From Diphasiastrum complanatum (taxonomy: Eukaryota; Streptophyta; Lycopodiopsida; Lycopodiales; Lycopodiaceae), in NCBI GenBank assembly GCA_029204225.1, contig CM055113.1, positions 21,709,605 through 21,773,604 of the forward strand: 64,000 bases of DNA, read 5' to 3'. Made by a program: the position numbers and the translations under genes. The notes below the pieces were generated by a model. The model saw only the letters and a program-made list of their open reading frames with translations. It was not told where the DNA came from and did not search any database. Positions within the stretch are counted from its first letter, which is position 1, and each line of letters opens with the position of its first letter. This document shows, piece after piece, positions 33,469-46,949 of the stretch.

Positions 33469-34057
33469 TTATATTCAGTCATGCAATGTTTGTCAACGAG
33501 CACGACATCCCATGAAACAAAATTATGAATCTTTGCATCTAGTTTTATCGCAAGTACCGTTCGAGAAATGGGGCCTTGACTATGTTGGTCTCATTCATCT
33601 TGCGACCAGAGGATCTCAAGCTAGATACATCATCATAGCAACTGATTATATGACCATGTGGGTTGAAGCAAAATCAATTCAAGTTGCAGCTATGAAATCT
33701 ACGGCTAAGTTTCTTTATTAGCAGATTATTATTAGGTTTGGATGTCCTATCGAGATCGTAAGTGATCGCGAAACACACTTTGTGAATGAAACAATAAAGT
33801 GTCTGTTAGAAGACTTTTTTGTCATCGGTTTAGTACTTCATAGTATCTGAGGGGTAATGGCCAAGCTGAATCTTCCAATAATATTCTCTACAACATTATG
33901 ACAAAAATAGAAAGCAAGTCGTTTTGATTGGGATCATAACTGCATGCAACATTATGGGCATTTAGAACAACTTAGAGAAGTAGTACGAATCAAACACCAT
34001 TCCATCTTGTCTATGGTCAAGATGCAGTTTTGCCGATTGAATTATTGATACCATTCT
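33469..34057 (+). pseudogene. G2 integrase core, inverted relative to the rest of G2
   Basis: The plus strand reads C-Q-R-A-R-H-P, then W-G-L-D-Y-V-G-L-I (first Asp), I-I-A-T-D-Y-M-T-M-W-V-E-A, G-C-P-I-E-I-V-S-D-R-E-T-H-F (second Asp) and finally Y-G-Q-D-A-V-L-P-I-E. There is a stop at 33719 and further lesions near 33850, where the Glu of the triad should be. All other G2 segments are on the minus strand. The last codons (P-F-L) continue exactly into the minus-strand segment at 27980. Confidence 0.85.
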
Positions 34058-34230
34058 TGTCAAAATATTAGAAAAATCTATCTAATGTTGTAAGTAGGGG
34101 TCCTAAAAATGCCAAAGATGAATTGAGCTCTTTTGGCTTAGGAAAGACCCATCTTAGAATAAGATATTCAAGGTAGGTAGAAGTAGAAACTCGAGCTACC
34201 ATAGGAATTGCCATTTGTACTTTACATTCC
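34058..34230 (+). repeat. Outer end of the 5' LTR of element C, inverted
   Basis: It starts TGTCAAAATATTAG and reads through AAAATCTATCTAATG, GTAAGTAGGGGTCC and CTCGAGCTACCATAGG, the complement of 28420-28593. It is preceded by ATTCT, the complement of the AGAAT duplication before the 3' LTR. Confidence 0.9.
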
Positions 34231-34314
34231 ATCATGTGAGAACATGATTAGTTCAAGTACTTCATGCGGCAAGACACATCTTTACAAAATATCATCCATT
34301 CATCGACGATATAA

Positions 34315-35778
34315 CTAGCCTGCAATCAATTGATAAGGTTGTGCCTTAAGAATCAATTGTCTCTTTTGTACTTTTGTCAAGGAGTCATTGGGTTGGCCTA
34401 GCATTAGATATTCAACAATATATGTTGCCCACTCAAATACTGCTTCAACATAAAACAACGTACCATCTGGTAGTTCATCATCCACTTCAGTATTAACTGG
34501 TGTTGTTTCAATTCTGGAGACATGGTCGTCCAAATAATATTGTTTACCTTTTCGAACCACAAATCAAAAATTAAATTCGGTCAATAAAAGTAGCCATCTT
34601 GCAAAATGTCTCGTATTACACTTCTTATTTTTTTTAAATAAAGTAACGGCTGGTAATCAGTATAAAATGCAAAATGCATTGCCATTAGATAATGTCGAAA
34701 CTTCTTTATGAAAAAAACCATGACTAACACTTCTCATTTTGTTGTCAAATAATTCTTCTTAGGATCTATAAGTTGTCGGCTTGCAAATCTGATGGGATAA
34801 TCTTTCTTGTATTCATCTGGCTACGTCAAAACTGATCCAATAGCATATTTTGATGCATTAGTATGAACATACAACTCAATTGTCCAAATTGTAGCTCGTA
34901 GTATTGGTGCAAAAGCTAAAGCTTTCTTCAAATTTTCAAATGCTTTCAATGCCTCAATTATCCAGATTGGTACAATAGTCAGTTTGTATATAGGTCTTGC
35001 TAGATCCACAAAGAGTAAAATAAATATCCGATAGTAATTTGAATGACCCATAACAATGTAGACTCCTTGAATTGTTCCTGGCAGTGGTATCTCGACTATG
35101 ACATTGATTTTAGAATAATCCGTAGCAATGCCATGTCTTTATATCACATGTCTAAGGACAACTCCATGAGTAATCCAAATTTGACACTTTTTTGGATTTA
35201 AGCAGATTTGGTATTTGCGACAACGTTCAAATACTTTCTCCAAATGATCCAATTGGTCAGTATTGGCACTATGGACTCCGAGATCATCCAAGTAGATTTC
35301 AAGGAATTTCTGCAAGTAATCTTTAAGGCAAACTGCATGACACTTTGAAATGAACTAGGTGCATTACAAAGTCCAAACGACATAACTTTATATGCATAAG
35401 TTTCTCATTCTGTTGCAAAATTTGTTTTATGGTGATCCGTAGGTGCGATCTTGACGTGGTTGTATCCACTAAATCCATCCAAAAACTAATAGGCTTCCGC
35501 CCCAGCAAGACGGTCCATTATGCTTTCAATAAAGGAAAACAGAAATCCTTTCATGTCACTTTGTTCAAGGCTTTGAGATTCACACAAATTCTCATCTTTC
35601 CACTCTTCTTAGGAACGACGACAATTGGAGAAAGCCATTATGTATGTTCGATTTCATAAATAAAGTCGGTCTTAAGTAATCTTTGTAGCTCTTTCTTTAT
35701 AAGTTCAATAACGTTTCGATTACAGTGATAAAATCTTGTAACCTTTGGAACTCCATCAGGCATCAAGGGTATTGTATG
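34315..35778 (-). pseudogene. G2 reverse transcriptase and RNase H, heavily mutated
   Basis: From the insertion junction leftward the minus strand encodes the pre-RT link, V-V-V-P-K-K-S-G-K-M-R-I-C-V, then F-G-L-C-N-A-P-S-S-F-Q near 35370, the M-G-H-S-N-Y-Y-R segment (35051) and RNase H parts to V-V-R-K-G-K-Q-Y-Y-L near 34560. Stops and frame shifts occur every 50-100 codons. The frame at 34560-34315 is the spacer that normally leads to the integrase finger. Confidence 0.85.
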
Positions 35779-36310
35779 TGTTAGAATTTAATCTCTAAAT
35801 CCTACTCATCCCAACAGCCCTTCTTCCTTCTTTGATTTTTATTTTCTCAAATGCAACCTGCATAAAATGAACTGTTTTTCAACAGTTTGCATATTTGAAC
35901 TAATTGTCATCACAGTCCACATTTTTACTCAGGTTTTTCACTGGCAAAAAATGCGACACTTGCCTTTGAAATTGCGAAGGTGTCCTACAATGTCGAAGAT
36001 TGCTCTTAACTAAAGGCAAAGGCCAAAAAATAAAGGATCGTTGCGTCGTCCATCTGTGGATTTACAAGGCATTCTAGATACCAGATCATAATGTCTTCAC
36101 GCTCCAACAATAGACCGATCTATTGATCAGTTTAGCAGTTGTTAACAATCTTGTAAATGTAAAGTTGAATAATGCAAGATCTTCCAATTGCTATAAATGT
36201 AAATGAGTGATTGAAGATGGGATGAGAGTGTCACAAGTTATCATAAGTCATCAGACAGAGATCAGACAACCAGAAGGGGTCTTACAATAGCTGACTCCTT
36301 AGAGTAAGTT

Positions 36311-36356
<46 letters not shown>

Positions 36357-36847
36357 GAACACTAGCAATTGTTTTGAACCTGTAAGTAGGATCACGCGCT
36401 TATCAGCGTGATTGTATTGTGATCTGATCGTTGTGTTTACAACTTATTATACAGATTCGCTATTGTTCTACTCCTTTTTGCATTCTTGCTGATTGATAAC
36501 TCTCACTCCTCTTACACAGACATTGTTATCAAAAAATTGTATGGCTGTCTCTGATGCCTAAATTGAATCTACATTTTCTTCATACCAGATTATCAGTACT
36601 ACAGGATTGCATGGCTATCTCAGACATCTAATCGTCTTTGCAATCTCTCTTTCATGGTAGTCTACGACTCCTACGCTGATAATCTGATTCAATAGTTCAT
36701 AAAATCTATTCTCTAAGTAATCCATGATCTTGCTATCAAGAATTCTATGTTTCTTCAGTTGACATCAATCCAAACGTCAACCGAAGTGGTATCAGAGCTG
36801 ATAATTCACATTCCATCCGATCCCACATATTGGTATCAGAGCCCACA
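35779..36847 (+). repeat. 5' LTR of element H (about 1069 bp)
   Basis: It begins TGTTAGAATTTAATC and ends GAGCCCACA. It contains TGCGACACTTG and AATTGCGAAGG near 35950-35980, a TATA-like GCTATAAATGTAAAT near 36190, an (AT)n tract at 36314-36352 and, close to the end, two TGGTATCAGAGC motifs (36787-36798 and 36831-36842). Confidence 0.92.
36314..36352. repeat. (AT)n microsatellite in the 5' LTR of H
   Basis: About 39 bp of AT repeat between TTATC and TTCAGAACA. The matching place in the 3' LTR carries (AG)n instead. Confidence 0.97.
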
Positions 36848-36851
36848 AAGT

Positions 36852-36863
36852 TGGTATCAAAGC
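36852..36863 (+). other. Primer-binding site of element H
   Basis: TGGTATCAAAGC, one change from the tRNA-iMet consensus, four bases after the LTR end. It is the third such motif in 77 bp. Confidence 0.7.
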
Positions 36864-36975
36864 AACAAGTTTATTGGATTACTAGAGTCTAGGACTTATA
36901 GTAGAACTTAACACGTTTTTGGTTCTATAGAGGTGATTCATTAAGTTTGTGTTTTATCTCTACTAATCGATTACA

Positions 36976-37823
36976 ATGGAAGGTTCAGCCTCAAAGAAAT
37001 GCCTCATCAACAAATTCAACGAAGACGACTTCCACATGTGGAAGTTCAAAATGAGGATGATCTTGATCGAGAACGAGCTCTAGGGATACGTCAACAGTTT
37101 CATATCCAAACCGGTAGAACCCTGAATAACGAAGCAAAGGATGGCAAGGCTCTTGCCATTGTATCTCTGGACCTAAAAGACACTCAAATCTCTCGTGTAT
37201 CCAACTGCACCACCTCCAAATAGTGTGGGATACACTTACAAGAATCTATGAGACCTTAGATGTTTCCACTCGTCTCTTCTAGAAGGTACTGACACTCAGA
37301 ATGAGTGAAGGCACCTCAGTAAGTGACCATCTGAATGAGTTCAAACAGTTGCTCAACCAACTGGCTGCAATGGGTTCGCCTATCTCAGAAGAAGACTCTC
37401 TACCATGTCTCTTCTCGCCAGTCTTCCATCCTCCTAAGATAATTTAGTGTTGCTTCTTAGCAATACTCATGCGCCGTCTCTCCATAAATTGACAACAAGT
37501 CTGTTGCAGGAAGAAGTTAGGAGGAAAAGCTTGTCTACAACAACGAGTACCAAATTCATGGCACTCTACTCAAACAAGCAGCAGTCCAAAAAGAAGAAAG
37601 GCTTCAAGGATAAGAAGACAAAGGCAAAACAACCAGCAGCATCGCAATCACAATAGCAGCAACATAGTCAATCATCGTCCAAGACCAAGCTATTTTGTAG
37701 ATACTGCAAAAGAACCAAAGACTGTCGTATCCTCAAGCATAATGAAGCAAGGAAGAAGATGCAGCAGTAGCAAGAAGGCAACTCTGCACAATCAGAGGTT
37801 TCCAAGATGATGATAAAGCACTA
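36976..37823 (+). pseudogene. Element H gag
   Basis: ATG 36976 starts M-E-G-S-A-S-K, followed by F-H-M-W-K-F-K-M-R-M-I-L-I-E-N-E-L, a copia gag start, and a TAG at a Trp position near 37081. Later fragments show S-D-H-L-N-E-F-K-Q-L-L (about 37320) and a Lys-rich tail with C-R-Y-C (about 37695), a damaged knuckle. Several stops and frame shifts break it. Confidence 0.8.
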
Positions 37824-38624
37824 ATGGTACAAGATCAATCCAGTAGAGGTGCCCATCAATGGTATTTCGATTCAGGTGCTTCTCAGCACATGACACCATG
37901 CAAAGACCTCTTCACTACACTCACAAGTATAGAATCAAAGTATAGCTTATTTGGTGACTCCAATTCACATCAAGTCGAAGGCCAAGGCTCTATTCGACTA
38001 CAATTCTTCGATGGCATCACTAGACAGCTTAATAGTATACTTTATGTACCCAAGTTAACTAAGAACCTGTTGTCTATTAGCAAGATCACAGATCAGGGAT
38101 ATAGAGCCATGTTCACTGCCAACCGATTGACTATTTTAGATGAAAATTCAAAAGAAATCATGCACCATCAGTTTACCATGAACTATACTCCACAACAGAA
38201 CGAAGTAGCTGAACGAAAGAACCGCACATTGTTGGAAGTTGCACGATCCATGACAGTCAACATGCATTTTCCTCAAAACTTTTGGGCAGAAGCGATCTCT
38301 ACGGCCTGCTATCTGCAAAATTACTCTAGCACTAAGGCAGTCGATTCCAAGACACCATTTGAAGCCTACTATGGCTACAAACCAGGCTTGAAACACCTAC
38401 ATGTTTTTGGGTGTCTCTGTTATGCACAAGTACCATCTGATTTGAGGAAGAAGCTGGACCCAATAAGCTGCAAAAACATCTTCATCGGCTATTCAACATC
38501 ACACAAGACATATAGGTATACGATGTTGTTATGGGCCAGATCTCAGTCAGTCATGACGTTGTCTTTATTGAAGACAACTATAACGATTTCAAGCAAAAGC
38601 AGCCAATGCAAGAGCATGCCATAG
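37824..38624 (+). pseudogene. Element H protease joined in frame to the end of the integrase core
   Basis: The protease site is W-Y-F-D-S-G-A-S-Q-H-M-T near residue 13, followed by V-P-K-L-T-K-N-L-L-S-I. At about residue 110 (near 38170) the protein jumps from the pre-integrase region to Y-T-P-Q-Q-N-E-V-A-E-R-K-N, the block that holds the third catalytic residue. The HHCC finger and both integrase Asp residues are gone without frame loss. The C-terminal part has H-V-F-G-C-L-C-Y and I-G-Y-S before a shift near 38520. Confidence 0.9.
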
Positions 38625-38909
38625 CAGCTCCATCCTCCATTGATAGGCAATGACCTACAACTGTTCAAACAGTAGAGTTCATCCCAACGGCTCTACTTAT
38701 CGTCGATGGGCCTAGACCCACGATTGTTCAACCACAAGATGCTATGATCCCAGTCATTCACCAAGGAGAATCATCCACTCAAGCACCTGCAGTTAGAAGG
38801 TCTGCAAGACAACGACAACAACTTGATCGTTTCACCTCTCAAGCGTTCATCAGTCATGATGAACCTACCACTATTGCAAAAGAACTGTCAATGCCCGATG
38901 CAAACAAAT

Positions 38910-39764
38910 AAAAAGCTGTCATGAATGCTGAGTATCAGTCTCTAATGAAGAACAAGACTTGGATTCTTGTCAATCCTCCTACATGTGTAAAACCAATTGA
39001 CTCTAAGTGGATCTTCAAGCTTAAGCTTAAACCAGATGGATCAATATCTAAATGGAAAGCTAGACTGGTGGTTAAAGGATTTGAACAAGTATATGAGATA
39101 GACTACATTGATACCTTTAGTCTAGTGGTAAAGCATCAGTCTATTCGTACCTTATTGGCTATAGCTGCTGCAAGAGATCTGGATATTCACCAGATGGACG
39201 TCCAGATGGCATTCCTACATGGATACATACAAGAAGATGTGTTCATCTATCAACCAGAAGGTTACATCCCTCAAGGCAAGGAGCATCTAGTATGTAAACT
39301 GCACAAGGCATTATACTGTCTAAAGCAAGCTCCGAGGGCCTGGTATGATAGAATAAATCGTTTCTTGTTGCAGCATGACTTTACCTCATGTTCCGCATAT
39401 TCGAATGTGTATCTAAACCGTAAAGGGCCAAGCTATGTTATAATAGCATTATACATTGATGATTCTTTACTTATCAGCAATTAAATCAGTTTTACAAGAA
39501 ACTAAATCCTTACTCTCATCAGAGTTTGAGATGACGGATTTAGGCCCAGTCCATTACCTTCTCGGTATGGAGATCAGCAGAGATCACACGAGCAGAAGGA
39601 TCATCATAAGCCAACAATCTTACCTAATCAATGTACTTCACAAATACGACATGGAGGATTGCAAACCCATAGATACTCCTATGGATCCAAGATGCAAGCT
39701 ATCCAAAGACATGTGCCCCAAAATGAAGGCAGATCAACAAGAAATGTGCAAGTACTCCCATTAG
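38910..39764 (+). pseudogene. Element H reverse transcriptase
   Basis: It shows S-K-W-I-F-K-L-K, M-D-V-Q-M-A-F-L-H-G, ALYCLKQAPRAWY and ALYIDDSLLISN, then a stop at 39482 and a frame shift. The second frame (39456-39764) has the S-S-E-F-E-M-T-D-L-G-P-V-H-Y-L-L-G-M block. The catalytic Y-I-D-D box is intact. Confidence 0.9.
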
Positions 39765-39782
39765 TTAGTCATAGGTTCTATC

Positions 39783-40421
39783 ATGTACTCTATGATTTGC
39801 ACACGACCTGATCTTGTATATGCTATGAGCACACTGTCGCAATTCATGTCCAATCCAGGCCTACAACACTGGAAAGCCCTGCAAAGAGTGCTGAAGTACA
39901 TTCAAGCCTCAAAGCACTATGCCTTGAGTTACAACGGCAACACAGAAGCTACACTCACACTGACTACCTATTCAGATTCTGATTGGGCAAGACACATCGG
40001 GTTATATTTGTTTCCTTTAGGAGGACCCATTTCATGGAACAACATAAAGCAGAAATGCATTTCGTTGTCCTCTATAGAATCCGAATACGTTGCAGCTACA
40101 TCAGTAGTGAAGGAGATCATTTGGCTAAGGAGGCTGCTGCAGGATCTACAATTCCCACAAATCAGTCCAACAATACTCCAGTGCGACAATCAGAGCTGCA
40201 TAGCTCTATCTCTAAACCCACATACTCATGCTAGAACTAAACACATAGAAGTTCAGCTCTATTTTCTTAGAGAGAAAGTTCAGAACCTAGATGTTGTACT
40301 AAGTTACTGTCATACAGACAATATGTTGGTTGATATTTTGACAAAGCCATTGTCTAGAGATAAACATTCTACTTTAGTAGTAATGATAAATCTCAATTGC
40401 AAATTGATTCATAGCAGTTAG
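39783..40421 (+). pseudogene. Element H RNase H and C-terminal end
   Basis: It shows I-C-T-R-P-D-L-V-Y-A, Y-S-D-S-D-W-A-R, S-L-S-S-I-E-S-E-Y-V-A-A, L-Q-C-D-N-Q-S-C-I-A-L and V-D-I-L-T-K-P-L. The frame is open over 212 codons and ends just before the purine tract at 40425. A short deletion after the D-W-A-R motif has removed a few residues. Confidence 0.9.
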
Positions 40422-40433
40422 CTTAAGGGGGAG

Positions 40434-41669
<1,236 letters not shown>

Positions 41670-41674
41670 ATATG

Positions 41675-42657
41675 CTCAATAACCGATGTAGGAATCCCTT
41701 TTAGATCCTTGTACGTCCAAACAAAATAGTCTTGATACTTGATCAATAACTTCCTTAATGCTTGAAATTGTTCAAGAGTAAGTTGCACTCCAACTTGCAC
41801 AATTTTCTCTAGTTCTCTTGGTTCAGCAAGATTCATTGGCTAAGTTCTAGCTGGTCCATCGAAAACTTCTTGAGTCTCTGGAACTTTCTTCTTAGGTTCT
41901 CCATGAGCTTTTGGTGACATAACATCATCCAAAGTATAGCATTTGAAATGCTCTAGCATATCATGCTGGAGTTCTTCTGATTGTTCTTTCTCATAAGGAT
42001 CGATCTTGGATTCATTTAGTTTTCTTGGCAGGATTCAATCATGGAGGTGACTTTCTAGAAGATGTGATCTTCTCTGAAGGTGACGACTTCCTTGATGGTG
42101 ATTTCTTGCGAGAACTCTGACTTGAAGAACCATCCTCAATCTTTCTTTTTCCTTTATCCAATAAAGGTGGTACATTTTTAGAATCAACTTTTGAGATGAT
42201 TTTTCTCATTTCAAGATTGTATTATAATGTTGCTTTGTTTGCCTCTTCGTCATTGGTCCTACAGCTTTTCATTCCTTCAATACAACTACTTTGGTGGTTT
42301 TATTGTTGGTTCATCAGGAATATCTCGAACTCTAAATCTTGTAGGATCCATGTAATTGAGAATTTGCTCGTCTGTAAGCTCTGCATCTTCATCATAAGTC
42401 AAGACGTGACTCACATAAATTATATTATTTTCAATCAGATCTGGAATTGGATCTATTGATATCCAAGATACGGTCATCATATTTAATGGAAAAGTGATCT
42501 GCGTATTTAAATTCTGATCAAGTAAAAAAATCTCGCTCAATTTAAATAGATTATCTTGTTGACACATATAGACTGCTATACAATCCATTGTTGCAAGAGC
42601 TTGGTTCCAATTGACAGTATCGGTTTGAGAGTCATAGTGAATTCCTAGAGTCTTCAC
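41675..42657 (-). pseudogene. G2 pol linker between protease and RT
   Basis: 42657-42286 has no domain I recognise (about 124 codons, with an acidic T-Y-D-E-D-A-E-L-T-D-E segment). A Ser/Lys-rich stretch follows near 42050-42150, and then 41836-41675 shows K-Y-Q-D-Y-F-V-W-T-Y-K-D-L-K-G-I-P, the conserved lead-in to gypsy RT. It is interrupted at 41670 by element H and continues at 35778. Confidence 0.75.
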
Positions 42658-42874
42658 TTGTCGATCACAGGTGTGATCCGTTGTTGATGAATCATCATCC
42701 CATTTTTGAACTACTAGCTTGATAGTCCAAGTGATTGGATCAACTTTGATTGCACACTCACGATTCTCAAAGTAATTTTTCTGGTGCCTCAGTTATGAAT
42801 TATTTGAGCAACTCATAACCATGGATGGCCCAATAAGACACAATATACATTCGTTGCATCATGTAAGTCCATTA

Positions 42875-43108
42875 CTACAAAAGTAATGACAAATACACTC
42901 CAGCAATTCTGACAAGTATATCTTCTACCATTCCCTTAGGGTGGACTGTCGTTTGTTGATCGGCTAGCTTTATGGAAAAAGTGGTAGGCTTCATCTTGGT
43001 AAGTCCCCATTTTGCACATAACTTTGTTGAAATCAGGTTAACTCCTGAACCTCCATTTATCACGGTTGCTTCTATGTTGTATTGGCAGGGTGATATTTCA
43101 TTGCTCAC
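42875..43108 (-). pseudogene. G2 aspartic protease with Asn in place of the catalytic Asp
   Basis: The frame reads A-T-V-I-N-G-G-S-G-V-N-L-I-S, then W-G-L, and I-K-L-A-D-Q, matching plant gypsy proteases in which the first block is normally I-D-G-G-S-G. The D-to-N change (GAT to AAT, a G-to-A transition) would abolish catalysis. A frame shift near 42890 truncates the domain. Confidence 0.8.
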
Positions 43109-43335
43109 TTTCCTATGTTGCTCCTACATTGACCCAATGTCATATCCATCTTGCTCGACAGAATATTCATGATATTTCCGTTTGCGGTGCTTCAAGTTTT
43201 GTCATCTTGAAGGGTTCTTCATCATGGTGCAACTGCATATTAACTTCCGTTCGTGGATCTATTTACAACACAGGTGAACAATGGGCTTTGGCTGTTGCTT
43301 TAGCCGGTTCTAGGGCTTTTTCTTCTTGCAATTGT

Positions 43336-44895
43336 TTAATTCACGGCCTCATATTCTTTTTTTGAGTTGAGATTCGGATACACACTTGATGCAATAGGTA
43401 TATATATAGCTGGTACAAATCTAGCATGTACTAGATCAACTAGAACTTCTTTCTGATTTTGAGCTCTGGTAACAACTATCAAAGGTATAGTTGGTTCAGT
43501 AGGCTGGTTGTTGGTCTTTGCTTGATCGTAATCATATTCACTAGAGCAATAACCGGCGATGGTTTTGGTCTTGCTGGACAATCCTTGTAACAATGTCTAT
43601 AACCGCATTCATGACAGAGTGGAACAAACTTCCCTTAGCTTAGACATTCTACAACTCTGTGGTTCTCTTTGCATGCAAAGTGTCTAAGTGGTGCTCTGGC
43701 CCATTGTCTAGCTGCTTGTTGCGTGTGGCAACATAGATAGCATACTACTCTGAAAGACCAATTTCTTGATGATTACTATGATTCCATTTCTCATTAACAT
43801 TGTAAGGTTCTGGTTGCAATAGATTAGCAGGAGGATCTTGTTGTCCTGGTGGAGCTGGCAAAGCTGGTCGCTTAGAAAATCCAAGGGCAAAGTTCTGAGC
43901 CTTAGCTTCAGGTCCAGTAGGTTCCCAATATTGAAGCTTAGCATACCTTTGCTAGATAATCCGAGGATTAAATGAGAAAAAAGCTGTTTCGTGGCCCATA
44001 GAATTGCACAGATGACAAATAGTATTTGTCATTCGTTGCTTCAATGTTGGACATTCATTCATGGTATGATTTGTCACCCAAATTGAACACCAAACATTTT
44101 CTCGACTAGGAATGGTCTTAGCAAACTTTTCTGTTGCTTTTCTACTCTAAGCCTACACCTCTTCCAAAGCTTTCAGCTTCTCATCGCACTCAGAATTGAT
44201 CTTATCCAACTGCATCTGTTGCTTTTGACCAAATTTCTCGAACTCGTTGATCATCAATTTTGCAATAGCATTAATATTTGTGGATGCAATAGTGGTGGAT
44301 TAGTAGTGGTTTGTCCTGTATACGGCAACATTCCAATATTTGGTTCATCATCAAAATCTTCATTCTCCTCTCATATCGCATCATCCATAGCATTTTGTAA
44401 AGACATATACTCTGCATGACATTTCAGCTCGCGTTTAATTCTCTTATGTAGACCACCTAAAAACCACATAATCATAGCTCCATCAACAATTAGATTAGGA
44501 TCACACTCAGATTTGAGGTATTTAACTCGTTTAATATAATCTTGCACTCCCTCTCTCTTTCCCATTTTAATTTTACTTACAAGTAGACAGGGATCTTCCA
44601 TAAATTTTTAAGGTTTAAATCTTGTGATGAGAGCTTGTTTTACAACTTCCCAATCTGCACGTTCTGTTTCATCTTGATTATAGAACCAATCTTGTGCAGC
44701 TCTAGTTAAGGCCATCGGAAATAACTTAAGTTTATCCTACGGAAAAACTTAGCCATATACTTGACATGATTTTGAATAGATTTTGAGAAAACTGACAGGA
44801 TCAGATAACTCATTATACTTTGGAATCTCTAACCGAGGTGACCTTCTAACAATCATTGGTGGAACATCCATCGGAGATCCTCCTCCTTTGGCCAT
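43336..44895 (-). pseudogene. G2 gag with CCHC-like knuckle
   Basis: The start is at 44895 (M-A-K-G-G-G-S-P). Downstream pieces show L-T-R-A-A-Q-D-W-F-Y-N, then (44601-44371) the Q-D-Y-I-K-R-V-K-Y-L segment and L-L-x-G-L-H of the retrotransposon gag domain (PF03732 type). The frame at 43944-43708 has a Pro/Gln-rich linker; near 43570-43620 a knuckle C-H-E-C-G-Y-R-H-C-Y-K-D-C is readable. Stops and frame shifts are frequent. Confidence 0.8.
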
Positions 44896-45000
44896 AATTG
44901 CAAATTATGATTGACAATGAGATTGAATCTAGATTTTTCAATCAAATCCTATCTCAGATCATCTGTAAACTTATATCACTTGACAATAATCAAATTTCTT

Positions 45001-46212
45001 TTTTTTGGAAAAAGATCTTTAATCAAGTGATCGACATTTCTAAATAGAGATTTTTTAGAATCACTATCACAATATAACAGAATGTCTCAAAATTTTGACA
45101 GAGGCTAGATATGGTGAATCAAAACTTAAAAATAGTATAGGCAAAGGTTCTCTAGGCAAAGATAAACTCTACAAAGATTCTTCACTACTATTTTGGATAG
45201 AAAATCACTGATCTGACTATTTTTTGACAAATCTGGTAAAAATTCTTCACCGACCTCACATATAGTAAATATGACATAGCTACATCTAGGGTAAAACTGG
45301 CGAAGGTTACTCTGACAAAGGTTTTGACAAAGGTCCTCAGAGAACTGATATTTTCACAGAAAGTTGTAAAATTTTCACAAAAGATTACTAACAACTAGAT
45401 GAACAATCACTTTGGCCTTCTATTTTTGGTATTGTTCTTCGTCGACCTAGCAGTAGATAGATATGAATCACACCTATGCACAGTGAATCGAGTGAAGGTT
45501 CTTTTTCTATATATTTTTAGGGTTTTTGTGGCTTTTTGGTATTTTCTTATAGTTTTTCTGATGTTTCCACAAATCTGTTGGGAATTGGCCTTCGCTCTGC
45601 AATATGAAGGTTCTGTGAGTGAAACTGAAGGTGTTTGCAACTCGATAAAGGTTTTTTTAGCAAGAGGGTAAAAAGTCATCAAATATGATGATGATTTTGT
45701 CTCCTTTTTGTTCAAATCTAACAGAAATGATCGATTTTTGTTGTTTTCTTTGTTTTTTCAGATCCAAATGGATCTTAAGAATGGTGATCTGAATAGCTTT
45801 CTCTGCTCAACAATCAGATTAGATTTCAAACAAGAAGATCCACTCAAATCAAGCAAAATCACTCTCAGTCTAATCCTAAAATACAATTTTAACCCTACTT
45901 ATGCCAAAACAAGATGCCTAATGCAAGCTAACATCCATCCAAACATGCTGCAAATTGATAGCTTGTAGGGATGTACATATGGCTGGCGAGCAGCCCTTCC
46001 GCCTGTCAAAAAGAGTTAGATCGCTAGGATATGCACCTAACTATGCAAAGATGTGACTTTTAGTTATTTCACTACTTTCTCTCTTAACTCTACTCACCAC
46101 TAATACTACCCTCCACTAACTCTACTCCATTAAACTAACATTCATCATGATTTTAGAATGAAAATAGAAGAAGAGAAGAGGTAGGGAGGAGAAGAGAGAA
46201 AGGGAGCGTGAT
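45001..46212. other. Probable 5' LTR/leader of G2 and unassigned DNA
   Basis: Upstream of G2 gag, with many CAAAGGTT/GACAAAGG and TTTTCACAAA phrases at 45100-45400, which suggests LTR sequence. I find no primer site or LTR end. Short frames on both strands look random. Confidence 0.35.
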
Positions 46213-46792
46213 AGAGTAGGGAGGGAGGTTAGCTCAAATGCTTTTTATGCTTGCTAATGGAAAAACATTAACTATGACAACCAATAAGCATAAAATAGAC
46301 AGCAATAGAGAACACAAGCAAGAGCATTAGCAAGCTAGTAGTGAATAGCAAATGAGGATGCTTCTCTCCAAAATTTGGTAGAGTTTTCTCCTCCTCATTA
46401 GGCATCCAAATAGAGTACATGAGGTGTCTTTTTATAAATCGAGAAGGCCCTTGTCCCAAAATACTATTGGCTACTATGTACACTAATCCTATCCATTCAT
46501 CTTGGACCCAAATTAATCCAAGGGTCCTAAAAAAGTACATTGGATATCACAAGATTCATGTGAGTCCCAAATTGGACCCAACTCAAAAAAGTTTAACACT
46601 AAGTTCTAAACTTGACTTTGTGGCCTCTAGTTTTATATTAATTACAAAAAGGCCCAGGCCTATTATTCTATTTACAACTCAGCTTGTGTACTCATTGGGC
46701 CACGAGCTTATACGCGCAAGATGCCATGCCCTCGCAACATATTTTATTAGCCAATATTATTTATTTACAATATGTTGGAAATACCCCCAACA
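46213..46792 (-). repeat. LTR-like block (minus), possible solo LTR
   Basis: On the minus strand it begins TGTTGGGGGTATTTCC (from 46792) and has a TATA-like GATTTATAAAAAGACACC (46427-46444), followed by a CT-rich stretch, as in LTR promoters. I cannot define the other end or find a partner LTR. Confidence 0.4.
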
Positions 46793-46949
46793 AAACCCAT
46801 GGCCTGACGTAGTGCCGGTCCCTCGGCACAGTACAAGAATTTCTTGGCCCGTCTCTGATGGATCAGGTAGCCCGTAACATCTTCCATAAAACTGATGTGA
46901 TCAATATTCTGCAAGTCCTTGGGCGTGTGAAGGGACTTGTGGACTCCCA

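Noticed and set aside
33469..34057. A second, independent plus-strand gypsy element
   Set aside because: Its last codons continue exactly into G2's minus-strand integrase and the target duplication is inverted, so it is a flipped piece of G2.
45407..45968. Frames of 86-102 codons upstream of G2 gag
   Set aside because: AT-rich composition with no protein-like pattern; probably LTR or leader DNA.
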